Source of the DNA: Clostridiales bacterium
GTDB lineage: Bacteria; Bacillota; Clostridia; Oscillospirales; Oscillospiraceae
NCBI GenBank assembly: GCA_022772525.1
Contig: JALFAD010000096.1
Location: 62,001 to 126,000 of the forward strand
Reading direction: 5' to 3'
DNA length: 64,000 nt
The notes under the pieces are model-generated. The model was not told the origin of the DNA and searched no databases. It saw only the letters and a program-made list of their open reading frames with translations. Position numbers and translations under genes: made by a program. Below, in pieces: positions 7,881 to 15,920 of this stretch. How positions within the stretch are numbered: position 1 is the first letter of the stretch; every line of letters begins with the position of its first letter.

Positions 7881-7920
7881 TGCTGCCGCGCAGATGATCT
7901 GCATGGCAGCATTTGATTTT
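7881..7920 (+). terminator. Terminator of the polymerase operon
   Basis: TGCTGCC (7881-7887) pairs with GGCAGCA (7905-7911), with an inner CAGAT/ATCTG stem, followed by TTTGATTTT. Confidence 0.75.
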
Positions 7921-7931
7921 ATACGTCGGCA

Positions 7932-8264
7932 CTACTGCATCCTCTGAACGCTGTGCAGGATTATTTCTATCAGCTGCGATGCGGTTGGTCTCTTTGCCAT
8001 GGGATACCCGGCAAGGTTTTCCATGTATTGAGAATCGGTTTCCCACGCCTTTTGTGAGACCATACGAAGGTTCCGTTCAACCGCGCCCCCACTCACAGAG
8101 TACTGCAGAGCAATCACATCGTATATCTCTTTTTGGATAGCATGGAGGCTGCCGGGACACTTCAATACAATCTCTATAGCTTGGATTAGCTGTTTCGCAC
8201 CAATGTATTTCTCCGTGATACCAAGCGGGCGCAGGAGGTCAAGAACGCGTTCGTAAACATCCAT
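7932..8264 (-). CDS. Stand-alone Spo0A C-terminal-domain protein
   Basis: 110 residues that align over their whole length with the DNA-binding (sigma-A-contact) domain of Spo0A: LGITEKYIGAKQLIQAIEIV, then GAVERNLRMVSQKAW, then KRPTASQLIEIILHSVQ, corresponding to the Spo0A blocks around HIKGYxYLREAI, RVERAIRHAIEVAW and KPTNSEFI. There is no receiver domain, so it cannot be controlled by phosphorylation in the usual way. It could bind 0A boxes as a competitor, or control genes on the element. GGGAG precedes the ATG. It is transcribed together with, and just after, an XRE regulator. Confidence 0.85.
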   Translation of the reverse strand: MDVYERVLDLLRPLGITEKYIGAKQLIQAIEIVLKCPGSLHAIQKEIYDVIALQYSVSGGAVERNLRMVSQKAWETDSQYMENLAGYPMAKRPTASQLIEIILHSVQRMQ

Positions 8265-8319
8265 AGTGTCAACTCCCTATCCTGGCCGTTTCCTGTATTT
8301 CGGCCTATTCTTGTGGTTA

Positions 8320-8715
8320 TTACTCAGACTCATAGGCACTCGCGTATCTCCGGGAGGGATTCCGGTATTGGATCAGCTTGTCCAGAATCGTATCAACGAT
8401 ATCCAGCATCTGCGAATCGCACTGGGACAGCTTCGGCGCGATGTCCGCATTAATTTTCACCTGCGGGTCTACATAGGGATTGTCCATCACGAAGTAATCC
8501 ATGCTTTTCTCAAGGAGAATACTGATTTTGAACAGCAGTTCCAGAGAAATTCCTATTTTCCCGTTCTCAACATTGCAAATGTGGGTTGGGGTGCAGTCGC
8601 ACAGGCTCGCAAGCTCCTCCTGGGTTAGCCGCTTTTCTTTTCTTGCGGTCTTTACTCGCTTCCCGATTAACGAGGCATCCAGCGCACATTTTTGGACTTC
8701 AGCCTTTGTAAGCAT
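8320..8715 (-). CDS. XRE-family transcriptional regulator
   Basis: 131 residues. An N-terminal HTH of the XRE type is clear (GKRVKTARKEKRLTQEELAS, then CDCTPTHICNVENGKIGISL), followed by a helical region and an acidic tail. It is the first gene of a two-gene minus-strand unit with the Spo0A-C protein. A palindrome (8799-8812) and a TATAAT-like -10 lie upstream, so autoregulation is likely. Confidence 0.88.
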   Translation of the reverse strand: MLTKAEVQKCALDASLIGKRVKTARKEKRLTQEELASLCDCTPTHICNVENGKIGISLELLFKISILLEKSMDYFVMDNPYVDPQVKINADIAPKLSQCDSQMLDIVDTILDKLIQYRNPSRRYASAYESE

Positions 8716-9073
8716 TTTCCATGCACCACCTAACCTATTTAGGGTTATTATATAGAAAATGCTTGTCTTTTGTAATTATTTGAAAGTTCACATTATGATG
8801 TGGTACACCACAATCTCGTAATTTTTTCTCAACTGAGGAAAAAGTTCGCTCTTTTCACATCAGGATAATTTCTAGCGGATTTCGGAGGATAGTATTGTTC
8901 TTGGTGTTAGTTAAATATCTTGGACTTAGTTCGAAATATAGGATAATATACACAAAGCGCTTGTGCAATACGCGGTCGAAATCCTTGCAGTAAAGTATAT
9001 TCACAGGCTGATCCAACCGGTTTTTTGGCACTTTTACGGTCAAGTCCAGAAATTTTTACTAACACCTTGTTCT
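8716..9073. other. Intergenic region, 358 bp
   Basis: AT-rich spacer. Its left part should hold the promoter of the XRE gene (TATATAAT on the minus strand about 30 bases before the ATG, with a weak -35) and the palindrome at 8799-8812. A 62-codon minus-strand frame at 8855-9043 has no ribosome site or recognisable content. Nothing else was identified. Confidence 0.5.
8799..8812. promoter_or_regulatory. Palindromic operator candidate
   Basis: TGTGGTACACCACA, 6-base arms around AC, about 85 bases upstream of the XRE start. Confidence 0.5.
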
Positions 9074-9865
9074 TTAATCCTTTTTTGAAAGACTCACAAT
9101 CACAACCTCCGGCTCATTGCCCCATCTGGGAATCGGGGCGGTGTTGGCGCAGCCGGTGGAGACTACCAGATGCCCATCGTATACGCCGTGGTGGTACTTG
9201 GGAAGCAGCCCCTGTCCCGGGGCGAAAATGCCCCTGCCGAAGACGCGAATCTGACCGCCGTGGCAATGCCCGGAGAGAATCAGGTCGATGGGATACTGAG
9301 AAAGATGTGGATAGTACTCCGGGTGGTGGCACAGGAGGACCTTATACTTTGGTGATGCGGAGAACGCTTCCAGAAACGCCGTATCCAAAGCCCCCGTCAC
9401 CTGTCTGCTGGTAAGGCCGCCGAACAGGATGCCGCCGATTGCGGTGCTTTCATTGTCCAGAAGGCTCACACCCGCTTCTGCCATCACGGTACGATCTTCG
9501 TCCGCCAGGTAGAGTTCATGGTTCCCCCGGCTCAGAACCACTGGCGCGATTTTACCCGCTTCCCGGAAAAAGCGATAGGCGTTCTGCGTATGAACCGCCT
9601 GCGATTCCAGATGCAGGAGCGCCCCCAGAGCCTCCGCTACCTGGATTCCAGCGCAAATGAGGCGGGAAGCAAGACTTCTGTCTCCCTTGTCCAGATTCTC
9701 TCCCCGGTGATGCCGCTCCAGCGTATCCCCAGCTACGGCAATCACATCAGGTTTCACTTCCCGCAGGATTTCCAACACCGGCTCTGGGTCAAATTCGTGG
9801 AGGTCGGTCACCAGTGCAATAACGCAATTCACCGGGGAGAGAATTTCATATTCTGTTTTCTCCAT
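9074..9865 (-). CDS. Calcineurin-like metallophosphoesterase (YkuE/YaeI type)
   Basis: About 263 residues from the ATG at 9865, with a GGGGTG site; a start at 9886 is also possible. The metal-binding motifs occur in order: TDLHEFDP, VAGDTLERHHR, SRGNHELYL, LLCHHPEY and SGHCHGGQIR. Members hydrolyse phosphodiesters or UDP-lipid intermediates at the membrane. This protein has no signal peptide. It overlaps the end of the VanZ-like gene by a few codons' width and probably shares its transcript. The substrate cannot be inferred. Confidence 0.88.
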   Translation of the reverse strand: MEKTEYEILSPVNCVIALVTDLHEFDPEPVLEILREVKPDVIAVAGDTLERHHRGENLDKGDRSLASRLICAGIQVAEALGALLHLESQAVHTQNAYRFFREAGKIAPVVLSRGNHELYLADEDRTVMAEAGVSLLDNESTAIGGILFGGLTSRQVTGALDTAFLEAFSASPKYKVLLCHHPEYYPHLSQYPIDLILSGHCHGGQIRVFGRGIFAPGQGLLPKYHHGVYDGHLVVSTGCANTAPIPRWGNEPEVVIVSLSKKD

Positions 9866-9869
9866 AGAT

Positions 9870-11300
9870 TCACCCCGTTTCGCCATTGGCTTCCCTATTT
9901 TTCAACCAAATTTCAAAGGAACACAGCCTATCCGCCATGAGAAAGCCCACCACAGAGCCGAAAGCGTTGCCCAGAATGTCGTCCGCCTGCATAAGGCCCA
10001 AGCCGGTCAGATATTGCGTCAGTTCGATTCCTACGGTCAGGGCAACGGGAATCCACAGCACACGCCGCCGTGGAGCGAACGTGTACAATCCCGCTCCCAG
10101 TGGAACAAACAGCCAGATATTGTTGATGACCTCCAGCCGAACGCCGTATTCCTGCCGGAACCGACCCAGATAGGAGAAGGGAATCAGCGCCGTTCGGGGA
10201 TCACCGGTTTCCCGGAACATCAGGGTCTCATAGAAAATGAACACCACATAGACCGCCAACAGAATGACCTGATGCTTTCTGGGCAGGCAGCACAGAGCGA
10301 TGCAGAGCAGGCACCCCACCAGCACCACCATCATCGGCAGGCCGTTCAGCAGGTTGTCAATGCTGAGCATAAGGCGTCCGTTTCGGTTCAGCTGCAAGGT
10401 GGCATCTCCCACCCGGCGTATGCCGTACTGACCCTTGGACAGGGCAAATGGGTTTCCGTCGGCATCGAAATACCTGTCTTCAAATGGATAGCCGTCCCGG
10501 TAGTAGATTCGGCTGAGCATGGTATAGCCCGCATTCACCGGAGCCGGATTGCCGGCGGCGTCCAGATAGGTAATCAGTGTCACCCGCCCGTTTTCATCCC
10601 GCTGGTAGCCCTCGCCATACTGGCCCTGAGATGCACGAACTGGGTTGTTTTCCGCGTCCCGGTAATAAGCGGCAGCAATCCGCCCGGCATCGTCCAAAAC
10701 CCGCACTTCCCGGCTGTAGCCAGCTTTTATCTGCGTGGGATTGCTGCTTAAGTCCAGATAGACGATTTCCCGCACTCGCCCTCGGTCATCGTAGCCTCGC
10801 AGAAGGCCATAGTAGCCGCCGGTGCACATGACGGGTTTTCCCTGTAGGTCAAAGTAGGTATCCTGCAAAGCCCACCCCTCCGGCGTCAGGGTGCGATGGA
10901 TGCCGGAATAGCCGGAGGTGATGGTGGTGGGATTCAGCTGGGTGTCCAGATAAGTAATCTGAATTTCACCGGCCTTCCTGCGATAGCTGACGGCAGCGTA
11001 GTTCCCGGAGCGGAGCACCGGCTCACCCCGCACGTCTAGATACCGCTCTAAAATCACATTCCCATTATCATCTTTTGTGCAGAGCCAGGTTGCGTAGTCC
11101 TTGTCCAGCGGTATCACCGGCTCTCCATCGGAGTTTACATAAGTCCAGCGCTCCTGATTCCCCTCTTCGGTGGTCATCAGGGTCAGTTCCGAAGCAAGAA
11201 AGCCTTGGTCGTGGTTTTTCCCCTCCGGGCGCACCAGACAGAGAGCCGACAGCAGGACAAACGCCGCCAGAGCAAGCGATATCAATGTTTTTGTTCTCAT
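9870..11300 (-). CDS. VanZ-domain membrane protein with repeat ectodomain
   Basis: 476 residues. An N-terminal signal/anchor (LISLALAAFVLLSALCL, residues ~6-22) is followed from ~54 to ~310 by eight ~32-residue repeats with the pattern Y-[LF]-D-x(2-3)-G-[NE]-P-x(5)-G-x-Y, for example YLDAAGNPAPVNAGYTMLSR and YFDADGNPFALSKGQYGIRR. The C-terminal ~150 residues are a VanZ domain with several membrane helices and the conserved ELTQYLTGLGLMQADDILGN. VanZ-family proteins are associated with teicoplanin resistance, but most have unknown roles. The repeats should lie outside the cell. GAGGA precedes the ATG. Confidence 0.82.
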   Translation of the reverse strand: MRTKTLISLALAAFVLLSALCLVRPEGKNHDQGFLASELTLMTTEEGNQERWTYVNSDGEPVIPLDKDYATWLCTKDDNGNVILERYLDVRGEPVLRSGNYAAVSYRRKAGEIQITYLDTQLNPTTITSGYSGIHRTLTPEGWALQDTYFDLQGKPVMCTGGYYGLLRGYDDRGRVREIVYLDLSSNPTQIKAGYSREVRVLDDAGRIAAAYYRDAENNPVRASQGQYGEGYQRDENGRVTLITYLDAAGNPAPVNAGYTMLSRIYYRDGYPFEDRYFDADGNPFALSKGQYGIRRVGDATLQLNRNGRLMLSIDNLLNGLPMMVVLVGCLLCIALCCLPRKHQVILLAVYVVFIFYETLMFRETGDPRTALIPFSYLGRFRQEYGVRLEVINNIWLFVPLGAGLYTFAPRRRVLWIPVALTVGIELTQYLTGLGLMQADDILGNAFGSVVGFLMADRLCSFEIWLKNREANGETG

Positions 11301-11428
11301 GGATTTTCCTCATACTGCGTCCGAACCAGACTTGCGCAGTCAACTATTCTCATCGGTTCCATATAAGAATACCACAGTTGCGGCAAAGTTGCCAGCAAAC
11401 AAATTCTGAACATTGCCCATTGGCTTTC

Positions 11429-12223
11429 TCAACGCTTTCCCTGCAGTTTCTTCTCCACCTTCTCCGGCACCCGAATCAGGTTCCACTTCCAGAACAGGCT
11501 GTAGATGTAGGATATCCCGAAAATCTGCCCGATGGCCTTGGGACCGGCGTACAGGGGCGGCTCTGGGCTGGAGTGTTCCAGTACCCGCTGCAGAGCCAGA
11601 AGCATGGAGCTTTTCGTCAGAGTTTTGCTACTCTCCTTCCGGGAAATCAATAGCTCGCCGCTATATTCTCCGTTCTTTTTCTGCCGAACTGTGTAGGAAA
11701 AGGTTAGCCCAGAGGAGGTGCGGAATGGATAGTTCTGATAGGCTATCACCGTCTGCCAAAGCGCATCCTCCACATCGCCCCCGGCATGGATTTGGTCTTG
11801 TAACCGCCGCACCGCTTTCCTCCGTTCCCGGTACTTCCGGCTGTCGGCAGCATGGCGGGAGACTTCTGCCATGTTGTAGGGAACCTTCTGGTAGGGCTGG
11901 TATGAACTCACGGAAGAGCGGCTCAGACCGGTCTCTGCCATGATCTCCTCCAGACTCCTTCCCGACGCCGACAGTTCCGCTACTCTGCGTGAGGCCTCCG
12001 TGCTGTATACGCCTGCGGTAATCAGCAGCTTCCGGGCTTTGGGAATGGAGATGCCGAATTCCTCGCAGACTGACCGCAGGCTGGCACTTTCACTTACGCC
12101 TTTTCGGTCATCGTATACTGCACCAAAGCAATCCACAATATAGTCAAGATATTCCCGGAACACCTTTTCCATCTGTTCTCTGTCTCCGCAGTAGGGTATA
12201 ATATGCCTTTTCGGTCGTCCCAT
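11429..12223 (-). CDS. Helix-turn-helix protein of unknown role
   Basis: 264 residues from the ATG at 12223, which has an AAAGGAG site; an upstream start at 12268 does not. Two HTH-like stretches are visible: VCEEFGISIPKARKLLITAG (~60-80) and SLEEIMAETGLSRSSVSSYQ (~95-115). The rest is basic (SRKYRERRKAVRRLQDQI), then a strand-rich part (GLTFSYTVRQKKNGEYSGEL). No family was recognised with certainty. It lies against the left end of the transposon but reads away from it, so it is not clearly part of that element. Confidence 0.65.
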   Translation of the reverse strand: MGRPKRHIIPYCGDREQMEKVFREYLDYIVDCFGAVYDDRKGVSESASLRSVCEEFGISIPKARKLLITAGVYSTEASRRVAELSASGRSLEEIMAETGLSRSSVSSYQPYQKVPYNMAEVSRHAADSRKYRERRKAVRRLQDQIHAGGDVEDALWQTVIAYQNYPFRTSSGLTFSYTVRQKKNGEYSGELLISRKESSKTLTKSSMLLALQRVLEHSSPEPPLYAGPKAIGQIFGISYIYSLFWKWNLIRVPEKVEKKLQGKR

Positions 12224-12268
12224 GTAATGCTCCTTTTCTCTCACAATCCAATCACTAGATTCAAACAC

Positions 12269-12288
12269 AAGCCGGATTTCTCCGGCTT
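12269..12288. other. Hairpin abutting the transposon left end
   Basis: AAGCCGGA (12269-12276), loop TTTC, TCCGGCTT (12281-12288). It is immediately outside the outermost transposon tip. It may be an old terminator of the locus that the element entered; no strong T-tract follows on either strand. Confidence 0.45.
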
Positions 12289-12290
12289 GC

Positions 12291-12445
12291 TGTCACGGCC
12301 CGCCCGAGGTGAGAATCCACTGTCCCGCAATTTCTAATGAGAATTAACTGTCCCGCGATTTTCTGACACTATCTACCAACCCTCAATTCTGCTATATTAT
12401 TAATGCAGCAGGCTTCAACAATAAACAGAAGGAGGGCTTTTTTAT
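12291..12445 (+). mobile_element. Orphan left end of a related transposon
   Basis: Starts TGTCACGGCCCGCCCGAGGT and carries the same tandem TGAGAAT...TGTCCC sites and the same leader (AGAAGGAGGGCTTTTTTA) as the complete element's left end at 12446-12599, but with many substitutions. It breaks off where the transposase start codon would be, exactly where the complete element begins. It is interpreted as the left tip of an older copy that was invaded. Confidence 0.7.
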
Positions 12446-12597
12446 TGTCACGGCCCACCCGAGGTGAGAATCCAGTGTCCCGCAATTTCTAATGAGAATC
12501 AACTGTCCCACAAAGATTTCGTACTATCCATAAGCCCTCTGGTCTGTTATATTGTTCTCGCAGCAATCTGCGACAAAAACAGAAGGAGGGCTTTTTT

Positions 12598-14754
12598 ATG
12601 TCCAATCAACCTCAAAAACCGCATCCACCGCAGGCTCCGCCAAATTCGCCGGAGACCTGGATCACTGCCGCTGAAACCGCCGCCGTGCTCCACCTGTCCC
12701 TGCGCACTGTTCTCAGTCGGGCTGCGTCCGGCAAGCTCCCGGCCAGGATACCGGATGACATACCCTTTACCTATGATGGAAAACCGAATTATTTGTTCCG
12801 GTTGGAAGCTTTGACACAGAACGCGCAGTTTCAGTACCTTCGCAATCATCTGCCTGCTGAGCAAACCTGCTCATTGGATTTGGCTTCTCCGAGGAGTTCC
12901 ATTGGCGATGCCTGGCTCAACCAGTTTCTAGATATCGCTCAAATCATCCAAGAGGCAGATGCCATCAGACAGCAGTACAGACACACCGGAACGGTGAAAG
13001 ACCGACTTCAAGAATTAGCGGATTCCCATGGCATCTCGCTTGCAACGCTCTACCGCCTTTGCGGAAAAGCACCGTTCAAAGACCTGTCGCTGCTTTACCT
13101 TGACCCTGTTTACCTACAGCCCCACCTGCCAAAAACAATGTGTCTTTGGAGCGCCGATTTCGCGTACGCCCTGTTCCTAAATTCCTTCCAGCACTATTCC
13201 CAGAACGACATTTTCCGGGAACTGCTGAAAAGAGAGGGAACCTCCTGTGACGCTTGCCCCTACGCTCCCAGCCGGACTGACCACTCAGGGCCAATCTGCC
13301 GGACCAGCACCGGCACGATGATGATTCCCAACAACCGGCGAACGGTAAACCGGCTTCTGTCCCACATCCCACCTCAGATGATCTGCTTTTGCCGGGAAGG
13401 AATCCGAAAATGGCGCAGTGACTACGGTCACTTCACGCTGCGAGTCAGGCCGCTACTTATAAACGAACTTTGGCAGGGAGACCACCATGTATTCGATCTA
13501 TTTGTCCGGGTGAAGATCACACGGCAGAAGAATGACCGCACCTACGAAAAGGAAATTGCCGTTCGTCCGGTGCTTACAGCCTGGATGGATACCGCGACCG
13601 GCTGTCTCGTTGGGTGGGTCATCTCCATCCTTCCCAATGCCGACACCATTGCCGAGGCATTTTGCAGAGGTGTATCGCTGACCGTGGGGGAGGAATTCCA
13701 CGGTCTGCCAAAGGGCATCCTTGTTGACTGCGGCAAAGACTACCGCAGTGCCCTGCTGCAGGACCTGCCGGATATCTATCAGATACCCGACACTTCCCTT
13801 TATCTCAACCGTAGGTTCGCCGGGCTTGGTCTTCTGCCTGCCCTTGGGGTAGAAGTCCATTCCGCGCTGCCATACCATCCTCAGAGCAAGTCCATTGAGC
13901 GTCTGTTTGGAACTTTAGAACGCCAATGGATCTGCAAGCTCAAGGGCTGGTGTCACAACAGTGTCAGGGAGCGGCCTGCGGGGTTTTCGCAATATCTTCA
14001 ACGGCTCCTCAATAACAAAGAACTGCTTACCCTTGAGGAGTTCGTTATGAAATTTCAGTCGGAAATCCTTCCGGCGTATCACCACTTCCATGAAGATGCT
14101 CCGGAGGAGATGGGTGGATGGATGCCAGCGCTGGCTTCCATGAGTCCCATGGAACGCTATCACGCGCTGGAAAAGCCATATCTGGTAACGCCGGACTGGC
14201 AGACCCTGTGCGCTTTGAAAATGCACCACGCTGCGGGCTGCAAAATCCGGCGGCATGGAATCCGCTTTCAAAACGTGTGGTATTGGGACGACGCGCTGGC
14301 ACAGCACATGGACGCCGCCGCGGATGTTTTTTACCACGCCGTGGAGAAGCCCCTGGCTCCGTCCTCTATTACCGTTACCGTCAACGGTCGGTTTGTTTGC
14401 GAGGCATTTCCGGCCCAAAAGCTTCCGTTCACGGATGCCGAACCCGCCCAGCTTCAGGCGCATCTGGATGGGCAGCGGAAGCATCAGCAGGAAATGAAGA
14501 AAACCATTTGCCGCATCAACCAGTCTGTGGCAGGCATTCTTCCCCCTGACGCAGCCGCTGCGGCAGCATCCGAGAAAACGCAGCTGCGCAGTCACTGCTA
14601 CGCGGCAGCGCTTGGCGAACAGACACCGGCACTGTCTGGCAATGCGCACTCATTGCCAGACAGCCCGGAAATGCCCCCGGAAGCCGGTGCCTGCCAAGAC
14701 AAAACCAGTCCTTCTTCCATTCAGGAAGTGCTCAGCTTCCTATTCGGAGAATGA
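12598..14754 (+). CDS. DDE transposase, MuA/TnsB/TniA type
   Basis: 718 residues. An N-terminal helix-turn-helix region (WITAAETAAVLHLSLRTVLS, and a second near LQELADSHGISLATLYRLCG) is followed by an rve/integrase core. Candidate catalytic residues are Asp295 (LWQGDHHV), Asp377 (ILVDCGKD) and Glu434 (HPQSKSIERLFGTLE); the Asp-Glu spacing of ~57 resembles MuA (about 55) more than the 35 of TnsB. A Mu-type C-terminal barrel and a tail follow, the latter probably contacting the ATPase. It has a consensus AGAAGGAGG leader. Its stop overlaps a possible start of the ATPase gene. It cuts and joins the TGTCACGG ends. Confidence 0.9.
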   Translation: MSNQPQKPHPPQAPPNSPETWITAAETAAVLHLSLRTVLSRAASGKLPARIPDDIPFTYDGKPNYLFRLEALTQNAQFQYLRNHLPAEQTCSLDLASPRSSIGDAWLNQFLDIAQIIQEADAIRQQYRHTGTVKDRLQELADSHGISLATLYRLCGKAPFKDLSLLYLDPVYLQPHLPKTMCLWSADFAYALFLNSFQHYSQNDIFRELLKREGTSCDACPYAPSRTDHSGPICRTSTGTMMIPNNRRTVNRLLSHIPPQMICFCREGIRKWRSDYGHFTLRVRPLLINELWQGDHHVFDLFVRVKITRQKNDRTYEKEIAVRPVLTAWMDTATGCLVGWVISILPNADTIAEAFCRGVSLTVGEEFHGLPKGILVDCGKDYRSALLQDLPDIYQIPDTSLYLNRRFAGLGLLPALGVEVHSALPYHPQSKSIERLFGTLERQWICKLKGWCHNSVRERPAGFSQYLQRLLNNKELLTLEEFVMKFQSEILPAYHHFHEDAPEEMGGWMPALASMSPMERYHALEKPYLVTPDWQTLCALKMHHAAGCKIRRHGIRFQNVWYWDDALAQHMDAAADVFYHAVEKPLAPSSITVTVNGRFVCEAFPAQKLPFTDAEPAQLQAHLDGQRKHQQEMKKTICRINQSVAGILPPDAAAAAASEKTQLRSHCYAAALGEQTPALSGNAHSLPDSPEMPPEAGACQDKTSPSSIQEVLSFLFGE

Positions 14755-14810
14755 CTGTATATAAACGCGGTTACCGGCCGCGCCTATACCAAAGAGAAAG
14801 GAAAATCTAT

Positions 14811-15824
14811 ATGAATACTGACACAATTGCCAGAGAACAGGCAATGGATCCATTTGAGGAGCCTCTTGAAGAGAAGCTCATTCTGAACGACACATACTTT
14901 GCTGCCGCCCGGGATTCCGTCACTGTCGACGGCATGGAGTTCACCTTCTTGAAACCCCCATACATGAATTTTGACGATCATATCCGCACAAAGCGGAAGC
15001 TCCGCGAGGCGTATTCGCAGCATGAGTTTCTTCTGCTTTACGGCTATTCCGGCTGCGGCAAAACCACGGTGCTGACCCATTTTCACGAAAAATATCCGGA
15101 TTTCGTCCATCTGATTCCGGACTTTACATCTCTCAGTCCCGCCCAGATGCTTGTGAAGATGGGGGACTGCATTGGACTGCCGCTGAAGCAGCGCTCCTCG
15201 GAGGTTTTTGTCCTGCAGGATCGGCTGAAGGCAAGGGGCGGGGTCATGTTTCTGTTTGATGAGGTCTCCCTGGACGACCCCGGTTCCTTCACGAAGCTGG
15301 AGCTTCTGCGCAAGATTCACATGGACACCGGCGCGCCAATCTGCATCTGCGGGGTCCCCCGGCTGTACCGGATGCTGTACGACAGCCGCCGTTACGACAA
15401 ATACTGTTCCATCATTACCCGGCTGGATGAACATGAAATGCGGGGGATGCGAAGGGAGGACGCCGGGAACTATCTGGGCATAGTGGCCGAAAAGGAGAAT
15501 CTCCGGTTCACCTACCCGGCACAGCAGGCGCTGATTCGGGTCGCCCTCAGCACCACCACCGGCGGCATTCACGCCTTCACTACCATCATCGGCCGCTGTA
15601 TCACTCTGGCCCGGGTGATGTACTACAAAGCCCCTGGACACACGTTCCCCGACAACGCGCAATGCGTCCGTCCGGCGGTACCGGGCGGCAAAGCCTATCC
15701 CGGCGCGGAGCTGATTCTCACGCCTCCAGCTACACCGGAACCGGTTTTGATTGACGAAGGAATGGTGAATACCATGCTTAGCGAGTATAAATCCCACTTT
15801 CCCAAGGAACTTCCAAAGGGGTGA
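14811..15824 (+). CDS. AAA+ transposition ATPase, MuB/TnsC/TniB type
   Basis: 337 residues from the ATG at 14811 (AAAGGAAA site); an ATG at 14751 overlapping the transposase stop is an alternative. Walker A is LLYGYSGCGKTTV (from residue ~78) and Walker B is VMFLFDEVS (Asp150, Glu151), with sensor and lid helices behind. In Mu, Tn7 and Tn5053 this protein binds DNA, selects the target and activates the transposase, often giving target immunity. The pairing with only one other gene suggests a minimal two-component transposon. Confidence 0.9.
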   Translation: MNTDTIAREQAMDPFEEPLEEKLILNDTYFAAARDSVTVDGMEFTFLKPPYMNFDDHIRTKRKLREAYSQHEFLLLYGYSGCGKTTVLTHFHEKYPDFVHLIPDFTSLSPAQMLVKMGDCIGLPLKQRSSEVFVLQDRLKARGGVMFLFDEVSLDDPGSFTKLELLRKIHMDTGAPICICGVPRLYRMLYDSRRYDKYCSIITRLDEHEMRGMRREDAGNYLGIVAEKENLRFTYPAQQALIRVALSTTTGGIHAFTTIIGRCITLARVMYYKAPGHTFPDNAQCVRPAVPGGKAYPGAELILTPPATPEPVLIDEGMVNTMLSEYKSHFPKELPKG

Positions 15825-15920
15825 TGTTGAACCACACGGATATTTCATTCTCAAGGCAGATCAGCAATGGTCTGCCTTTTTATTTGTGGGACATGGAATT
15901 CTCAACGGGACACTCGGTTC

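Noticed and set aside
8855..9043. A 62-codon minus-strand gene
   Set aside because: No ribosome binding site, no conserved features, and it lies in an AT-rich spacer.
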